Assembly: GCA_002411345.1 (NCBI GenBank)
Contig: DHSL01000038.1
Location: forward strand, 1 to 59,384
Direction: 5' to 3'
Source: Bacteroidales bacterium UBA5287
GTDB lineage: Bacteria > Bacteroidota > Bacteroidia > Bacteroidales > Dysgonomonadaceae
DNA length: 59,384 nucleotides
Made by a program: the position numbers and the translations under genes. The notes beneath the pieces are model-generated. The model did no database searches and had not been told where the DNA came from. It worked only from the letters and a program-made list of their open reading frames with translations. Shown one piece after another: positions 1 to 9,028 of this stretch (within the stretch, counting starts at the first letter, position 1; each line of letters begins with the position of its first letter).

Positions 1-42
1 TCAATTAACAATTACAATCAGAAGATAGCAGCATAAAAAATG

Positions 43-74
43 AAAAAAGGAGCTGTCCTTTTGGAATAGCCCCC
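43..74 (-). terminator. Intrinsic terminator of the surface lipoprotein gene
   Basis: On the minus strand a GC-rich stem (arms around 49-58 and 64-74, one mismatch, A-rich loop) is followed by a run of six T residues (bases 43-48). It lies about 20 nt past the stop codon at 95, so it probably ends the lipoprotein transcript. Confidence 0.75.
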
Positions 75-94
75 TACTTTTAATTGTTAATAAC

Positions 95-3000
95 TTATTC
101 GTTTCCGCTACCTGGTTTAACTTCTATAACCAAGTTTCCTCTCAAAATACCCCATTTATGGCTTACTGATACTGGTACAGAAACCTTGAATTCATTCTGA
201 ACTGCTCCAGTTGCAGAATTCACCCAAGTAAATGCATAGGTTGTTGGTACATTAATAGTTCCATTACCTGTAACAATTGTTACATAACCTCCAGCACTAA
301 CCACATCAATTTTAAGCTGCATACCTGCAGGTATTGGATAGTTGATATCGCTTACAATGTTACCACTTCCGTTGATGTTACATTTTACATTTGCATTATC
401 AAATACAAATGGAGAATTGTAAGTTACAGTTGGAGTTGTAACTGGTGCATACCACCAACCAAACGGACCTTGTGGATAACCAGGTCTTCTAACAGTACCA
501 GGAAAATTCCAACCTGCATACTGCCAGTCAACTAATATTGCTGTTCCGGGAACAGGTAATTGACCTACTTCATAATGGTCAATCAAAGCTCTTCCTGGTA
601 CCGTATTAATATTAATTTTAGCACCATTCCAGTCTACTAGAGCTACTGTAGGATCATAAGGATTGAAAGTATAAGTATTCAAACCACTATTAGACTGATC
701 ATAAACAGATGCATCGGTAGGTAATATTAATTGCAATGGATAAACAAACTCTACATTGAACGGATTGTATAAGTTAACCCAGTTGTAAGTCATACCATTG
801 ATATAACCTCTTGGTTGAACAGATACCGATTTTCCAACCAAACCTCTTGAAGCATCACTTAAAGGAGCGTAATTACCCCAAGGATTTGAATCGTATGCAT
901 TATTATTCAAGCGAATAATGTATTTACCAGGACCACCTTCTTGTACTATTACAGCAGCAAGATCATTTGTTCCATTTTGAAGAACTTCAGTACCATTAGA
1001 AGAAATGTGGTAACCTGCAGGAACACCTGTAAATACAAAGTACGGAGTCAAAGCAGTTTCACATGCAGGAAGAAGTGGCGTAAAGATAAAGCTGCCTGAT
1101 TGATGCATAAATGCATTATTCAATAATGCTTCATAAGCTGCAGAAGTTTTTCCACCTTGTTCTTGAATTGTTGGGTTCACAACAATCTTACCACCTGATA
1201 ATATAGCAGTGTTAGCTGTCAAACTATAAGTTGGTAATTTAACCTTGAATTTCCAAGTAATTACAACGTCTGGTCTGTAACCATTGGATTTCAATCTTGT
1301 TTTAACAGTATAATCACCTGCTGGAGCAGTATTGCTGATGAAAGCATTTATGTAGTTGCTCAAAAGAGTACTTTCAGTTACAGGATTCATATTATATCCA
1401 AATTCAACATGCTGTGCTGTGCCACCAATAACTCCTACTGTAGCGTTTGCAGGTGTAGATGTATTTGGAACTTTCCATACTTCAGCGTCAGTAAGACCGG
1501 CTTGTCTGTATTCTGCAAAGAATGCATCTTTACCTAACTGTATACGAGCGTGGTTGAATACTTGGTCAAAATCAATAGTGCTTAAATCAACATTTGTCAA
1601 ATTAAATGTACTGTTGCAACCTAAAGTATAATCTTGTAAGTTGAATGTGAATTCAACATCACTCTTATCGAAATTATCAGTTACAAGAATTTTGATGAAT
1701 CCAACAGCATGAACTTTACCATTAACCATTGCAGTAACTTCAACAACTGGGGTACGACCAACAGCAGCTGCGTTTACAAGGTTTCCGGCAGCAGGTTTAA
1801 CACCAATAACACCTGTTGTTTCATTTAATGTAACATAATTCATTGATTGGTCTACACCTTCGCTTGAAAGAGAAACTAAACGGAATTTGAATGTATGATC
1901 ATTGAAACCAAAATCATTCATCTTCACCCATTTAGAATAATAATCCTGGAACACACCATAAACGTATTCGTTAAGATTGATAGTATGGTTGAGTACATTA
2001 CCAGTGCTTGAACCTGGCTGGGCTTTACCGTTCCACAACTTAATGTCTTCAGCGTAACCTGCTCCGGCTATAGTAGCTGCATTAATGTCATACGGTAATT
2101 GAGTACCATCTTCTTTCTCAGATTTATCGTTCAAAGCAATGCGACCTTCAGCAAGGTCAAAATCAGCTTTTACATATTCTGTAGATGTAACTAAACGATC
2201 TTCGTCATTGTCATATTCAGCATTCAAATTCCTTACCTGCAAAGCAACGCTAACATTTTGATCAAATCCATAACTTTCAGTTCTATTTTGAGACCAATCA
2301 GCATAAGGATAATCCCAACTTCCATCTTCTAAGTCATAAGTATTAGCTTCAACAGCAACAGGTACACTTAATACACCATTTTCAAGAGTAGCTTGGCCTG
2401 ATAATATAACGAAATCAGATTTACTTGTTTCACTTCTTACAAGTGTGGTTTTGTTTAACAATTCCGCAATCTCGAAACTACTCATTGTTGCATTTGATGG
2501 ACTAACATTGTATCTCAAAATTGTTATACCCTTGTAAACTGTTCCTTCTACAATATTTTCCCAATATACATCAGTTTTAGGAGTGCCGGCTGGTCTGTAT
2601 TTTGGACCTGCCCATTCGGTGATTCCTCTAACAACAATCAAAGGTGTTCCATCATATGAAGTATAATCAGGAATAAAGGTAAGAGCTGTAACTCTTTTAT
2701 CCAGACTGTTATAAACGTCAAAAATCAAACCTTGTAGTTCTTCACTAAGATCAGCAATGGCAGTTGCCATTTCTTGTCTAACTGCAGTAACTCTTTGATC
2801 TAGTGCAGCTAAATTAGCAGTAACATTAGCTAAATCAGTTTTTAAAGTTTCAATCTCAGCAGAAAGTTCGTCATACTTAGCTTGCAAATCGGCTTTAACA
2901 GCAGCAATTTCAGTTTTGTTTGCTAAAATGTCAGCTTTCAAAACTGCCTCTAAGTTTGCGATTTGTGCACCTAATTCAAGCTTTAAAGCAGCTAAAGAAG

Positions 3001-3424
3001 AGTTGTGAAGCGTTTGTAATGCAGTCAATTCTTCTTTTGTTGCAGCTTTTGCCACATCAGCTTTTAGCTTAAGGATATCAGCATCAACAGAAGCTTTAAA
3101 TGCATTGTAAGTATCAAGTTTTACAGTTGCAGCTAAAATTTCAGCCTTTGCAGCATCAAGTTGAGCTTTGGTAGCACCATTGGTTTCCAAAGTAGTCAAC
3201 CTTGCTTTAGCAGCGGTCAAATCAGTTTGTACAGCGCTTATAGAAGCCTGTAATTGCGTCTGAAGAGCCGTAAGTTCTGACTTAGCGACAGCTTCAGTTT
3301 TTAATGCATCAAGCGCAGTGTTTAACTTGTTGATGTCATCATCATAATCCTTACATGATGTTATTGTCACAAAAGCAGCGATAACTGCAATGACAAAAAA
3401 CTTAAAGAAATAACTTTTTTTCAT
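95..3424 (-). CDS. Large surface-exposed lipoprotein with N-terminal coiled coil
   Basis: The 1109-residue product starts with a lipoprotein signal peptide whose lipobox ends at Cys24. The next residues, KDYDDD, are acidic and resemble the Bacteroidota lipoprotein export signal that sends lipoproteins to the cell surface. Residues about 31-235 are an Ala/Leu/Lys-rich heptad-like coiled coil. The remainder is a long beta-rich region with many Asn, Thr and Tyr residues and no catalytic motif I recognise. Similar coiled-coil lipoproteins with a CKDYDDD-type N-terminus are common in Bacteroidales and are uncharacterised; some are annotated as having a polysaccharide-lyase-29-like N-terminal domain, but I see no evidence for lyase activity. 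It is monocistronic, with a terminator downstream. Role unknown; a stalked surface adhesin or S-layer-like protein is a guess. Confidence 0.75.
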   Translation of the reverse strand: MKKSYFFKFFVIAVIAAFVTITSCKDYDDDINKLNTALDALKTEAVAKSELTALQTQLQASISAVQTDLTAAKARLTTLETNGATKAQLDAAKAEILAATVKLDTYNAFKASVDADILKLKADVAKAATKEELTALQTLHNSSLAALKLELGAQIANLEAVLKADILANKTEIAAVKADLQAKYDELSAEIETLKTDLANVTANLAALDQRVTAVRQEMATAIADLSEELQGLIFDVYNSLDKRVTALTFIPDYTSYDGTPLIVVRGITEWAGPKYRPAGTPKTDVYWENIVEGTVYKGITILRYNVSPSNATMSSFEIAELLNKTTLVRSETSKSDFVILSGQATLENGVLSVPVAVEANTYDLEDGSWDYPYADWSQNRTESYGFDQNVSVALQVRNLNAEYDNDEDRLVTSTEYVKADFDLAEGRIALNDKSEKEDGTQLPYDINAATIAGAGYAEDIKLWNGKAQPGSSTGNVLNHTINLNEYVYGVFQDYYSKWVKMNDFGFNDHTFKFRLVSLSSEGVDQSMNYVTLNETTGVIGVKPAAGNLVNAAAVGRTPVVEVTAMVNGKVHAVGFIKILVTDNFDKSDVEFTFNLQDYTLGCNSTFNLTNVDLSTIDFDQVFNHARIQLGKDAFFAEYRQAGLTDAEVWKVPNTSTPANATVGVIGGTAQHVEFGYNMNPVTESTLLSNYINAFISNTAPAGDYTVKTRLKSNGYRPDVVITWKFKVKLPTYSLTANTAILSGGKIVVNPTIQEQGGKTSAAYEALLNNAFMHQSGSFIFTPLLPACETALTPYFVFTGVPAGYHISSNGTEVLQNGTNDLAAVIVQEGGPGKYIIRLNNNAYDSNPWGNYAPLSDASRGLVGKSVSVQPRGYINGMTYNWVNLYNPFNVEFVYPLQLILPTDASVYDQSNSGLNTYTFNPYDPTVALVDWNGAKININTVPGRALIDHYEVGQLPVPGTAILVDWQYAGWNFPGTVRRPGYPQGPFGWWYAPVTTPTVTYNSPFVFDNANVKCNINGSGNIVSDINYPIPAGMQLKIDVVSAGGYVTIVTGNGTINVPTTYAFTWVNSATGAVQNEFKVSVPVSVSHKWGILRGNLVIEVKPGSGNE

Positions 3425-3482
3425 AGACCAAAAATTTAATAATAAAATAATTAATTTAGAATATTTACAATGGGAGTTTGTT

Positions 3483-4130
3483 TTATAATGTATGTTTCTC
3501 CTTTAATTTTATTGGAAAAAAAAACCGCAATATATCATATATGTAATTTACTTTGGTTTTATCCCGATTACGGTTATCATGCTTCTGCCTTTCTATTTGT
3601 TTTAGATAACGATTTCTTTCTTCCATTTTTTCTATATCTTCAACTTGTTTGTAATCAGAAATGAATTTTACTTCTACACTTCCAATTTTTATTGTATCGT
3701 CTGAATCAACAAAATCTAGACAAAGCTTTAGAAGGATGCTTTTGTTAACTATTACATTACAATTTGAGTGTACTTTAGTAAAATTTGAATGGAAGCATTC
3801 TTCTTTGATAATTTCGTCATGAACTAAATTCGATGTGAATGGTTCACTTTGTTCAACGAGTCGAAGATGGGTGATCCGACTTAAAACATCGGAACAATGG
3901 CAGGAAATTTCAATCTCTTTTATTAGACTACCTTTTGTTAGTGGAAGCATCATATATATCCATTTTACATTCCCCGGCTCTGTTACATTAACCTGCATTC
4001 CGGAATGAAGCAAAAAAGGATAACCAAACTTGATTGTTGGATCTCCTGATACAAATCCAATTCCATGAAGCATCAGGCTTTCCATTTTCAAGTTTTTTGT
4101 TTCTTTTATATGATCTTTGCGAAAATTCAT
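3483..4130 (-). CDS. Hypothetical protein, 215 aa, beta-rich with charged tail
   Basis: I do not recognise this family with confidence. No signal peptide or membrane segment is visible. Residues about 20-165 alternate hydrophobic and polar residues like a beta-sandwich, including LMLHGIGF near the start and IKIGSVEVKF near the end. Residues about 168-195 are a highly charged helix of Glu, Arg and Lys. The N-terminal HG and mid-region W..(M)LP pattern loosely recalls DUF6623-type beta-sandwich proteins, but this is weak. It lies 29 nt downstream of the HU-HIG gene on the same strand and is probably co-transcribed with it. The start at 4130 is the first ATG; an internal ATG at MESLMLHG is possible. 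Confidence 0.6.
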   Translation of the reverse strand: MNFRKDHIKETKNLKMESLMLHGIGFVSGDPTIKFGYPFLLHSGMQVNVTEPGNVKWIYMMLPLTKGSLIKEIEISCHCSDVLSRITHLRLVEQSEPFTSNLVHDEIIKEECFHSNFTKVHSNCNVIVNKSILLKLCLDFVDSDDTIKIGSVEVKFISDYKQVEDIEKMEERNRYLKQIERQKHDNRNRDKTKVNYIYDILRFFFPIKLKEKHTL

Positions 4131-4159
4131 CTCAACCCTTTTTTAGATTGTTGGTTTGT

Positions 4160-4540
4160 TTAATCTTTTATCTTTTCAAATGAGGCTTTTTTTAGAGAGC
4201 GTTTGAATTCGGGGGATGGTGTAAAAACTAAACGAACACTTTTTATGTGTTCTTGTGTGAACTTTTCGGGTGATTCAACGCCTTTGCTTGAAAAAGAAAG
4301 CCGCATTGTACCAAAGTTCTCAAGGTTTACACTATATCCCTCCATCAAATACTTAGGAATTTCATCGATAATGTTTTCTATAACATTAACTACATCTCCA
4401 CGCGTCAAAGACGAATGACCGGCTATCTGTTTACTCAATTGATAGTTATTGATTGTTCCGGTTTTTACAGGGCTTGCATACCATTTTCTATCGGCTTCCG
4501 GTTCAAGGGGATTTGGTTTTTGTATTAATTTATATTTCAT
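4160..4540 (-). CDS. HU-HIG family DNA-binding protein
   Basis: The 126-residue product has the HU-HIG layout typical of Bacteroidota. An N-terminal extension KYKLIQKPNPLEP is followed by an HU/IHF-like fold with the helix-turn segment LSKQIAGHSSLTRGDVVNVI and a beta-arm containing NLENFGTMRLSF. Members bind DNA as dimers and are thought to act as nucleoid or accessory architectural proteins. A GTG two codons upstream (4546) could also initiate, but the ATG at 4540 fits relatives, which begin MKYK or similar. It precedes the unknown 215-residue gene by 29 nt. Confidence 0.85.
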   Translation of the reverse strand: MKYKLIQKPNPLEPEADRKWYASPVKTGTINNYQLSKQIAGHSSLTRGDVVNVIENIIDEIPKYLMEGYSVNLENFGTMRLSFSSKGVESPEKFTQEHIKSVRLVFTPSPEFKRSLKKASFEKIKD

Positions 4541-4571
4541 AAGCACAAGTTTAAAAGGGTATATTTTTTAG

Positions 4572-4774
4572 TTAATTATCTTCATTAATTTTTATTTTTT
4601 TTTGTTTAATCACTAATAATGAGCGTAATAATGCTTTTTTTAAGTGTTTTATTTCTTTGTTGTTACGTACAGAACAAATTCTTTGAGCGGATGTAATTAT
4701 TTTAGAAACGGTTGACTTTCTAATGCGCTCTGTATCAAAATCTAATCGCTGTCTTGATGGAATTATTTTTTCAT
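4572..4774 (-). pseudogene. Possible small basic-protein gene with A-run frameshift at its start
   Basis: The minus strand has an open frame of 69 sense codons (4781 down to 4575, TAA at 4572-4574) that lacks any ATG. An ATG at 4774 followed by AAAAAA lies one base out of register and meets TAA after two lysine codons. With seven A residues it would read MKKIIPSRQRLDF and continue as a 67-residue basic protein rich in Lys and Arg, ending in KINEDN. It ends 31 nt before the HU-HIG start on the same strand. It could be a decayed gene, a slippage-dependent gene, a sequencing error or chance. No family recognised. Confidence 0.3.
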
Positions 4775-5030
4775 CAGTTCGTCACAACAAATTTATTAGT
4801 CACAAATTTATGGGAATGATTAATCGACTGTTAGCATTTTAATGATATTCATTAGCATTGATTAGTCTTTAACATTTTAAGGTATTAGCATTAAAGTTTT
4901 AATAAAAACGTTTATAACGTTATATATCAACATATTCACTGTGCTAATTTCATGTATTTCATTATATATAAGGTCATATTTTTTAGTAGAAAAAGGACAT
5001 GAACTGAATTATTTTATAAAAAATCGTGAA
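4775..5030. other. AT-rich intergenic region upstream of the HU-HIG genes
   Basis: No gene is visible in this stretch. Two copies of CAAATTTA (4788-4795 and 4803-4810) each read TAAATTTG on the minus strand. That is a match to the Bacteroidota -7 element, so they may drive the HU-HIG gene. Neither has a TTTG at the expected 20-nt spacing. The rest is AT-rich with repeated TTAGCATT motifs (4831-4890). Confidence 0.4.
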
Positions 5031-5060
5031 AATGATATTGAATAAAAATTCAATATCATT
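5031..5060 (-). terminator. Palindromic hairpin at the end of the hybrid kinase gene
   Basis: This is a perfect 13-bp inverted repeat (arms 5031-5043 and 5048-5060, loop AAAA) that overlaps the TGA stop codon at 5056-5058. It is AT-rich and only a short T stretch follows on the minus strand, so it may end transcription or protect the mRNA 3' end. Confidence 0.55.
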
Positions 5061-6765
5061 TAATGTTATTTTGAATACTATGTTTGTATTGAGACGGGGT
5101 TAATCCCATATACTTCTTAAATACGCGAGAAAAATAGTTTACATCATATATGCCACAGTCTGATGCGACTTCTCCAATACTCTTATCATATGTGGATAAA
5201 ATCTTTTTGGCATAAGACAATTTTATCTGAAGTATATAAATAGAACTGGCATAACCTGTCATATCATTGATTTTCTTGTTGAGCTGTGATGTGCTAATAG
5301 CAAGATCGTTAGCTAAATTAGTGACCTTGAAATCAGGATTCTTCATTTCACGGTAAATAATATCATTAACACGCTGAAGAAAACCGGAATCTTGACTTGA
5401 TACTTGCGTGATTTTAATAACTTCATTTTTAACTACTGTTCTATTAAATTTATCTTTAAGAAGTTTCTTATTGGAAATCAACTTTTTAACCTGTACCTGT
5501 AACTCATCAGAGTTAAAAGGTTTACGAAGAAAAACATCTGCGCCGCATTTAAAACCATCCAGAGCATCTGATTCCGAAGAAAGTGCAGTAAGCATGATTA
5601 TAGGTATATGGTTCAATAACTCCGAACTTTTAATTTCTGCACATAACTGCATTCCGTTTTTACCGGGCATGAGAACATCTGTTATCACAACATCCGGAAT
5701 ATACTTGTTGGCTAATGTCATCGCTTCATCACCATTACGGGCATGAAGAACTTTGTATTCATCATTACTGAACAATTCTTTAATATAATAGGCTACATCT
5801 TTATTGTCTTCTGCAATTAAAAGTATGTCACGTGGGTCGTTTTCATTTATCTCTACTGCCGATAAAGAATTATCTTCTTCTGATAATGGATCATAAATTT
5901 CAGATTTAATGTCTGCAGGTTTCTTTATTGGCAGCCAATAAGAAAAAAGTCTCTTTTCATTATGAACTATAGGCAATTCAATTGTGAATTTAGAACCAAC
6001 ACCAAGTTTGCTTTCTACATTGATTTTACCATCCAAAATTTCGACCAGCTGTTTTGTTAAAGCAAGACCTATTCCACTACCGGGCTTTTTACCATTGGAA
6101 TTGTCTTTATAATATAGATCAAATATGTGAGAAATTGCAGAACTGTCAATACCTTTCCCCTGATCAATGATCTTAATGAGAACGCTCTCTTTTACTTTAT
6201 CACTTTTTTCTATTACTAATGATATCTTGTCTCCAGAATTACTGTATTTTATAGCGTTAAATAGTAGATTGTACAAAATCTTATTAATATAGGATGGTAC
6301 AAAATCGGTTTCTATTTGTGATTCTTTACTGAAGAAAACTAGATCAATACCTTTTTGAGCAGCATAAACATGAAATGTTTCTGCAATCATTTCTAAATAG
6401 ACAACTAGATTACCCGTTTTCCATTCAACTTCATTGATTGAATTTTTAACTACTAAAACATCTGATAATTGATTGGTAAGATAGGTTAAGTTTCTACCCT
6501 GCTGATCTATCATATTCAAATAGGTTTCATAAGTATGCTGCGATAGATGTTCCTTTTTTTTCAATTGCTTGATTAGACCGATAATAACAGTTAAAGGGGC
6601 ACGAAATTCGTGAGTTAAAAACTTGAATGTTTCTGTTTGACGTTTTTCTATTTCTAACAGGAATTTATATTTTCTCTTAACTTTTACCAGCTGATAGATA
6701 ACAATGGAATAGCTGATAATAAGTATTAAAATTAAGAATAAAAAGATAATATATCCTGATTTCAT
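5056..6765 (-). CDS. Hybrid histidine kinase / response regulator / AraC-type regulator without periplasmic sensor
   Basis: This 569-residue protein is a one-component version of the Bacteroidetes hybrid two-component systems. One TM helix (about 5-27) is followed by a HisKA domain with phospho-acceptor His52 in THEFRAPLT. The HATPase domain has the N-box around Asn170, DQGKGID, and GSGIGLALTKQL. A receiver domain (about 313-430) has the acidic pair Glu319/Asp320, phospho-acceptor Asp363 and Lys415. The C-terminal AraC-type HTH spans about 460-565. Classical members carry a large periplasmic ligand-binding beta-propeller at the N-terminus; this one has essentially none, so it must sense a membrane, cytoplasmic or partner-borne signal. 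Its target genes cannot be inferred from position. A TAAGTTTG -7-like element lies at 6820-6827 on the minus strand. Confidence 0.92.
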   Translation of the reverse strand: MKSGYIIFLFLILILIISYSIVIYQLVKVKRKYKFLLEIEKRQTETFKFLTHEFRAPLTVIIGLIKQLKKKEHLSQHTYETYLNMIDQQGRNLTYLTNQLSDVLVVKNSINEVEWKTGNLVVYLEMIAETFHVYAAQKGIDLVFFSKESQIETDFVPSYINKILYNLLFNAIKYSNSGDKISLVIEKSDKVKESVLIKIIDQGKGIDSSAISHIFDLYYKDNSNGKKPGSGIGLALTKQLVEILDGKINVESKLGVGSKFTIELPIVHNEKRLFSYWLPIKKPADIKSEIYDPLSEEDNSLSAVEINENDPRDILLIAEDNKDVAYYIKELFSNDEYKVLHARNGDEAMTLANKYIPDVVITDVLMPGKNGMQLCAEIKSSELLNHIPIIMLTALSSESDALDGFKCGADVFLRKPFNSDELQVQVKKLISNKKLLKDKFNRTVVKNEVIKITQVSSQDSGFLQRVNDIIYREMKNPDFKVTNLANDLAISTSQLNKKINDMTGYASSIYILQIKLSYAKKILSTYDKSIGEVASDCGIYDVNYFSRVFKKYMGLTPSQYKHSIQNNIK

Positions 6766-6910
6766 AGTGTCTTAAATTGATAAAATATTATGCAATTTAC
6801 ATAAAATATTTGACATAAACAAACTTATTTTAAAGTATTTATCAAATAATTTTAACGTAATAGAATAGTAAAAAGTTTGTTTGGTTTTTTTAACTTAATT
6901 AAATAAAAGG

Positions 6911-6947
6911 AAAAAAACCGTCGCTTAATTAAATTATAAACGACGGT
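6911..6947 (-). terminator. Intrinsic terminator of the nagB transcript
   Basis: A 7-bp GC-rich stem (arms ACCGTCG 6917-6923 and CGACGGT 6941-6947) is followed on the minus strand by a run of T residues (6911-6917). It lies 38 nt past the nagB stop and would end the lgt-fprA-nagB unit. Confidence 0.8.
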
Positions 6948-6984
6948 CGAAATTTATTTTCTGAAAAAAAATAGTTATTGCTTC

Positions 6985-7794
6985 TTATAATAGTGATTGT
7001 GGATCTAAATTATCATGCTCAATATCCAGGAAGTATTTGTAAGTACCTACTGTCAACTCGGAACATGCATCATAATCACATACTATAATTCCTTTTTTAT
7101 GAAGTTGCAATGCACTGATAGTCCACATTTGTGTTATACCTCCTTCAACAGCATGATATAATGCACGTGATTTGTGGTGACCGTTTACCAAAATTAAGAC
7201 TTCTTTGGCATCTAAAACAGTTCCGACTCCAACTGTTAAAGCGGTTTTGGGAACTTTGTTTACGTCGTTGTCAAAAAAACGGGAATTTGCAATTACTGTA
7301 TCGGTTGTCAACGTTTTTATTCGAGTACGAGAGGTAAGTGATGAACCGGGCTCGTTGAATGCAATGTGACCATCGGGACCAATTCCACCAAGAAACAAAT
7401 CTATTCCTCCTGCATTCGAAATAGCATCTTCGTATGCTTGACATTCTGCTTCTAAATCTTCAGCCATTCCATTTAGAATATGTACATTTTCTTCCTTTAT
7501 GTCAATGTGACTGAAAAAATTATTCCACATGAATGTATGATAACTTTGAGGATGATCTTTAGAAAGTCCAACGTATTCATCCATATTGAATGTGATAACA
7601 TTTTCAAAAGAAACTAAACCTTTTTCATATAAATTAATTAATGCTTTATATGTTCCTAATGGTGATGAACCGGTAGGAAGACCTAATTTATATGGATTCT
7701 CAGCAGTTGGATTAGCTTTGTTAATTTTTGCGGCAATGTAATTTGCCGACCATTGAGCAATCTGCTCAGAATTTGGTTGAATAATAAGTCTCAT
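6985..7794 (-). CDS. nagB: Glucosamine-6-phosphate deaminase
   Basis: The enzyme converts glucosamine 6-phosphate to fructose 6-phosphate and ammonia in amino-sugar catabolism in the cytoplasm. Its 269 residues match the usual length (E. coli NagB, 266). Visible motifs are LPTGSSPLGTY (phosphate binding), FNMDEYVG with the catalytic Asp72, and GGIGPDGHIAFNEPG with Asp141, His143 and Glu148 at the same numbers as in the E. coli enzyme. It starts 10 nt after the flavodiiron gene and is probably co-transcribed with it and lgt; a terminator follows. The grouping with lgt suggests convenience of transcription rather than one pathway. Confidence 0.97.
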   Translation of the reverse strand: MRLIIQPNSEQIAQWSANYIAAKINKANPTAENPYKLGLPTGSSPLGTYKALINLYEKGLVSFENVITFNMDEYVGLSKDHPQSYHTFMWNNFFSHIDIKEENVHILNGMAEDLEAECQAYEDAISNAGGIDLFLGGIGPDGHIAFNEPGSSLTSRTRIKTLTTDTVIANSRFFDNDVNKVPKTALTVGVGTVLDAKEVLILVNGHHKSRALYHAVEGGITQMWTISALQLHKKGIIVCDYDACSELTVGTYKYFLDIEHDNLDPQSLL

Positions 7795-7804
7795 ATTTAA
7801 ATAT

Positions 7805-9010
7805 TTAATAATTTGTTGAATTTAAACGTTCTGCCATTAATTTTCCAAGATTTATTGCTTGTTCCACAACAGTTTCATCGGGAGACTGCTTCATTTTAAA
7901 TGGATCTGCAACTATATCAAACTTCATTTTAGATGTAAATTCAGTAAACTTTTTAATAGTAGCATCTGCCCAGGAAAAACTACCGTAATAGCCAAATAGA
8001 TGGTTTTTTATTCCTCTGCTTTCTATGCCGATGAGCAAATTCTCAATAGGAGGAAAAAGGCCGTTATTATAGGTGGGTGAACCAATTATAAGTCCTTTGT
8101 ATTTAAAAATATCACGAAGGATATATGATTCATGCGATTTTGAAACATTATGAAGCACTATATTTTTAATTCCGTTATTGGCAGCTGATGATGCAATAAT
8201 CTCTGCTATTTGCTCGGTGTTTCCATACATACTTCCATAAGCAATTACAAGACCGTTGTCTGTCTCATATTTACTTAATTTATCAGTTAAAGAAACAACA
8301 CTACTAATATTTTCTTTTTCTGTCCAAACTGGTCCATGTGTCGAACAAATACATTCTATTTCAATATCAGAGAGCTTTTTGTATGCTGTCTGAACAGCAG
8401 AGCCGTACTTACCAACAATATTGGCATAGTAACGAATCATCTCTTCGTAATACCAATCGGGATTCAATTGTGAATCTATTACTCCTCCATCTAATGTGCC
8501 GAAAGTGCCAAAGGCATCTCCGGTAATTAATGTTTTGGACTGAACAAGAAAGGTCATCATTGTTTCAGGCCAATGTATCATGGGAGTGGTTATGAATCTG
8601 AGGGTATTATCGCCAATTGATAATTCTTCTTTATCTTTGATAATCTGAACATTATCGATTATACCGTAAAATCCTTTTAACATTTCACAGGTATAGTTAT
8701 TGCCAATGATCTTCAGATTTGGATACATACTTAATAACCATTTTATTGAACCGGAATGATCTGGCTCCATATGGCTTATTACAAGATAATCGATTGGCTT
8801 TTCGCCTATCACTGATTTTATTTTGCTTAAATATATATCGGAATAACAAATATCGACTGTATCAAACAACACGACTTTGTCATCTTCAAGCAAATACGAA
8901 TTGTAAGAGACTCCTTTAGGTAATGGCCACAAACTTTCGAACAAATGTTTTGTGCGGTCATTTACACCAACATAAAATAATCCTTTCTTAATTTGAGGGG
9001 ACTTATACAT
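7805..9010 (-). CDS. Flavodiiron protein (FprA-family A-type flavoprotein)
   Basis: The 401-residue protein has an N-terminal metallo-beta-lactamase-like diiron domain and a C-terminal flavodoxin domain. The diiron ligand signature is HMEPDH (His80, Glu82, Asp84, His85), with further ligands in the MIHWPETM and GDAFG regions. FMN binding is shown by GSMYGNTEQIAE. Family members reduce O2 to water or NO to N2O in the cytoplasm of anaerobes, protecting oxygen-sensitive enzymes. Which substrate this one prefers cannot be read from sequence. It lies between lgt (18 nt) and nagB (10 nt), in one likely operon. Confidence 0.95.
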   Translation of the reverse strand: MYKSPQIKKGLFYVGVNDRTKHLFESLWPLPKGVSYNSYLLEDDKVVLFDTVDICYSDIYLSKIKSVIGEKPIDYLVISHMEPDHSGSIKWLLSMYPNLKIIGNNYTCEMLKGFYGIIDNVQIIKDKEELSIGDNTLRFITTPMIHWPETMMTFLVQSKTLITGDAFGTFGTLDGGVIDSQLNPDWYYEEMIRYYANIVGKYGSAVQTAYKKLSDIEIECICSTHGPVWTEKENISSVVSLTDKLSKYETDNGLVIAYGSMYGNTEQIAEIIASSAANNGIKNIVLHNVSKSHESYILRDIFKYKGLIIGSPTYNNGLFPPIENLLIGIESRGIKNHLFGYYGSFSWADATIKKFTEFTSKMKFDIVADPFKMKQSPDETVVEQAINLGKLMAERLNSTNY

Positions 9011-9028
9011 ATAATTTCCTTAATTCTT

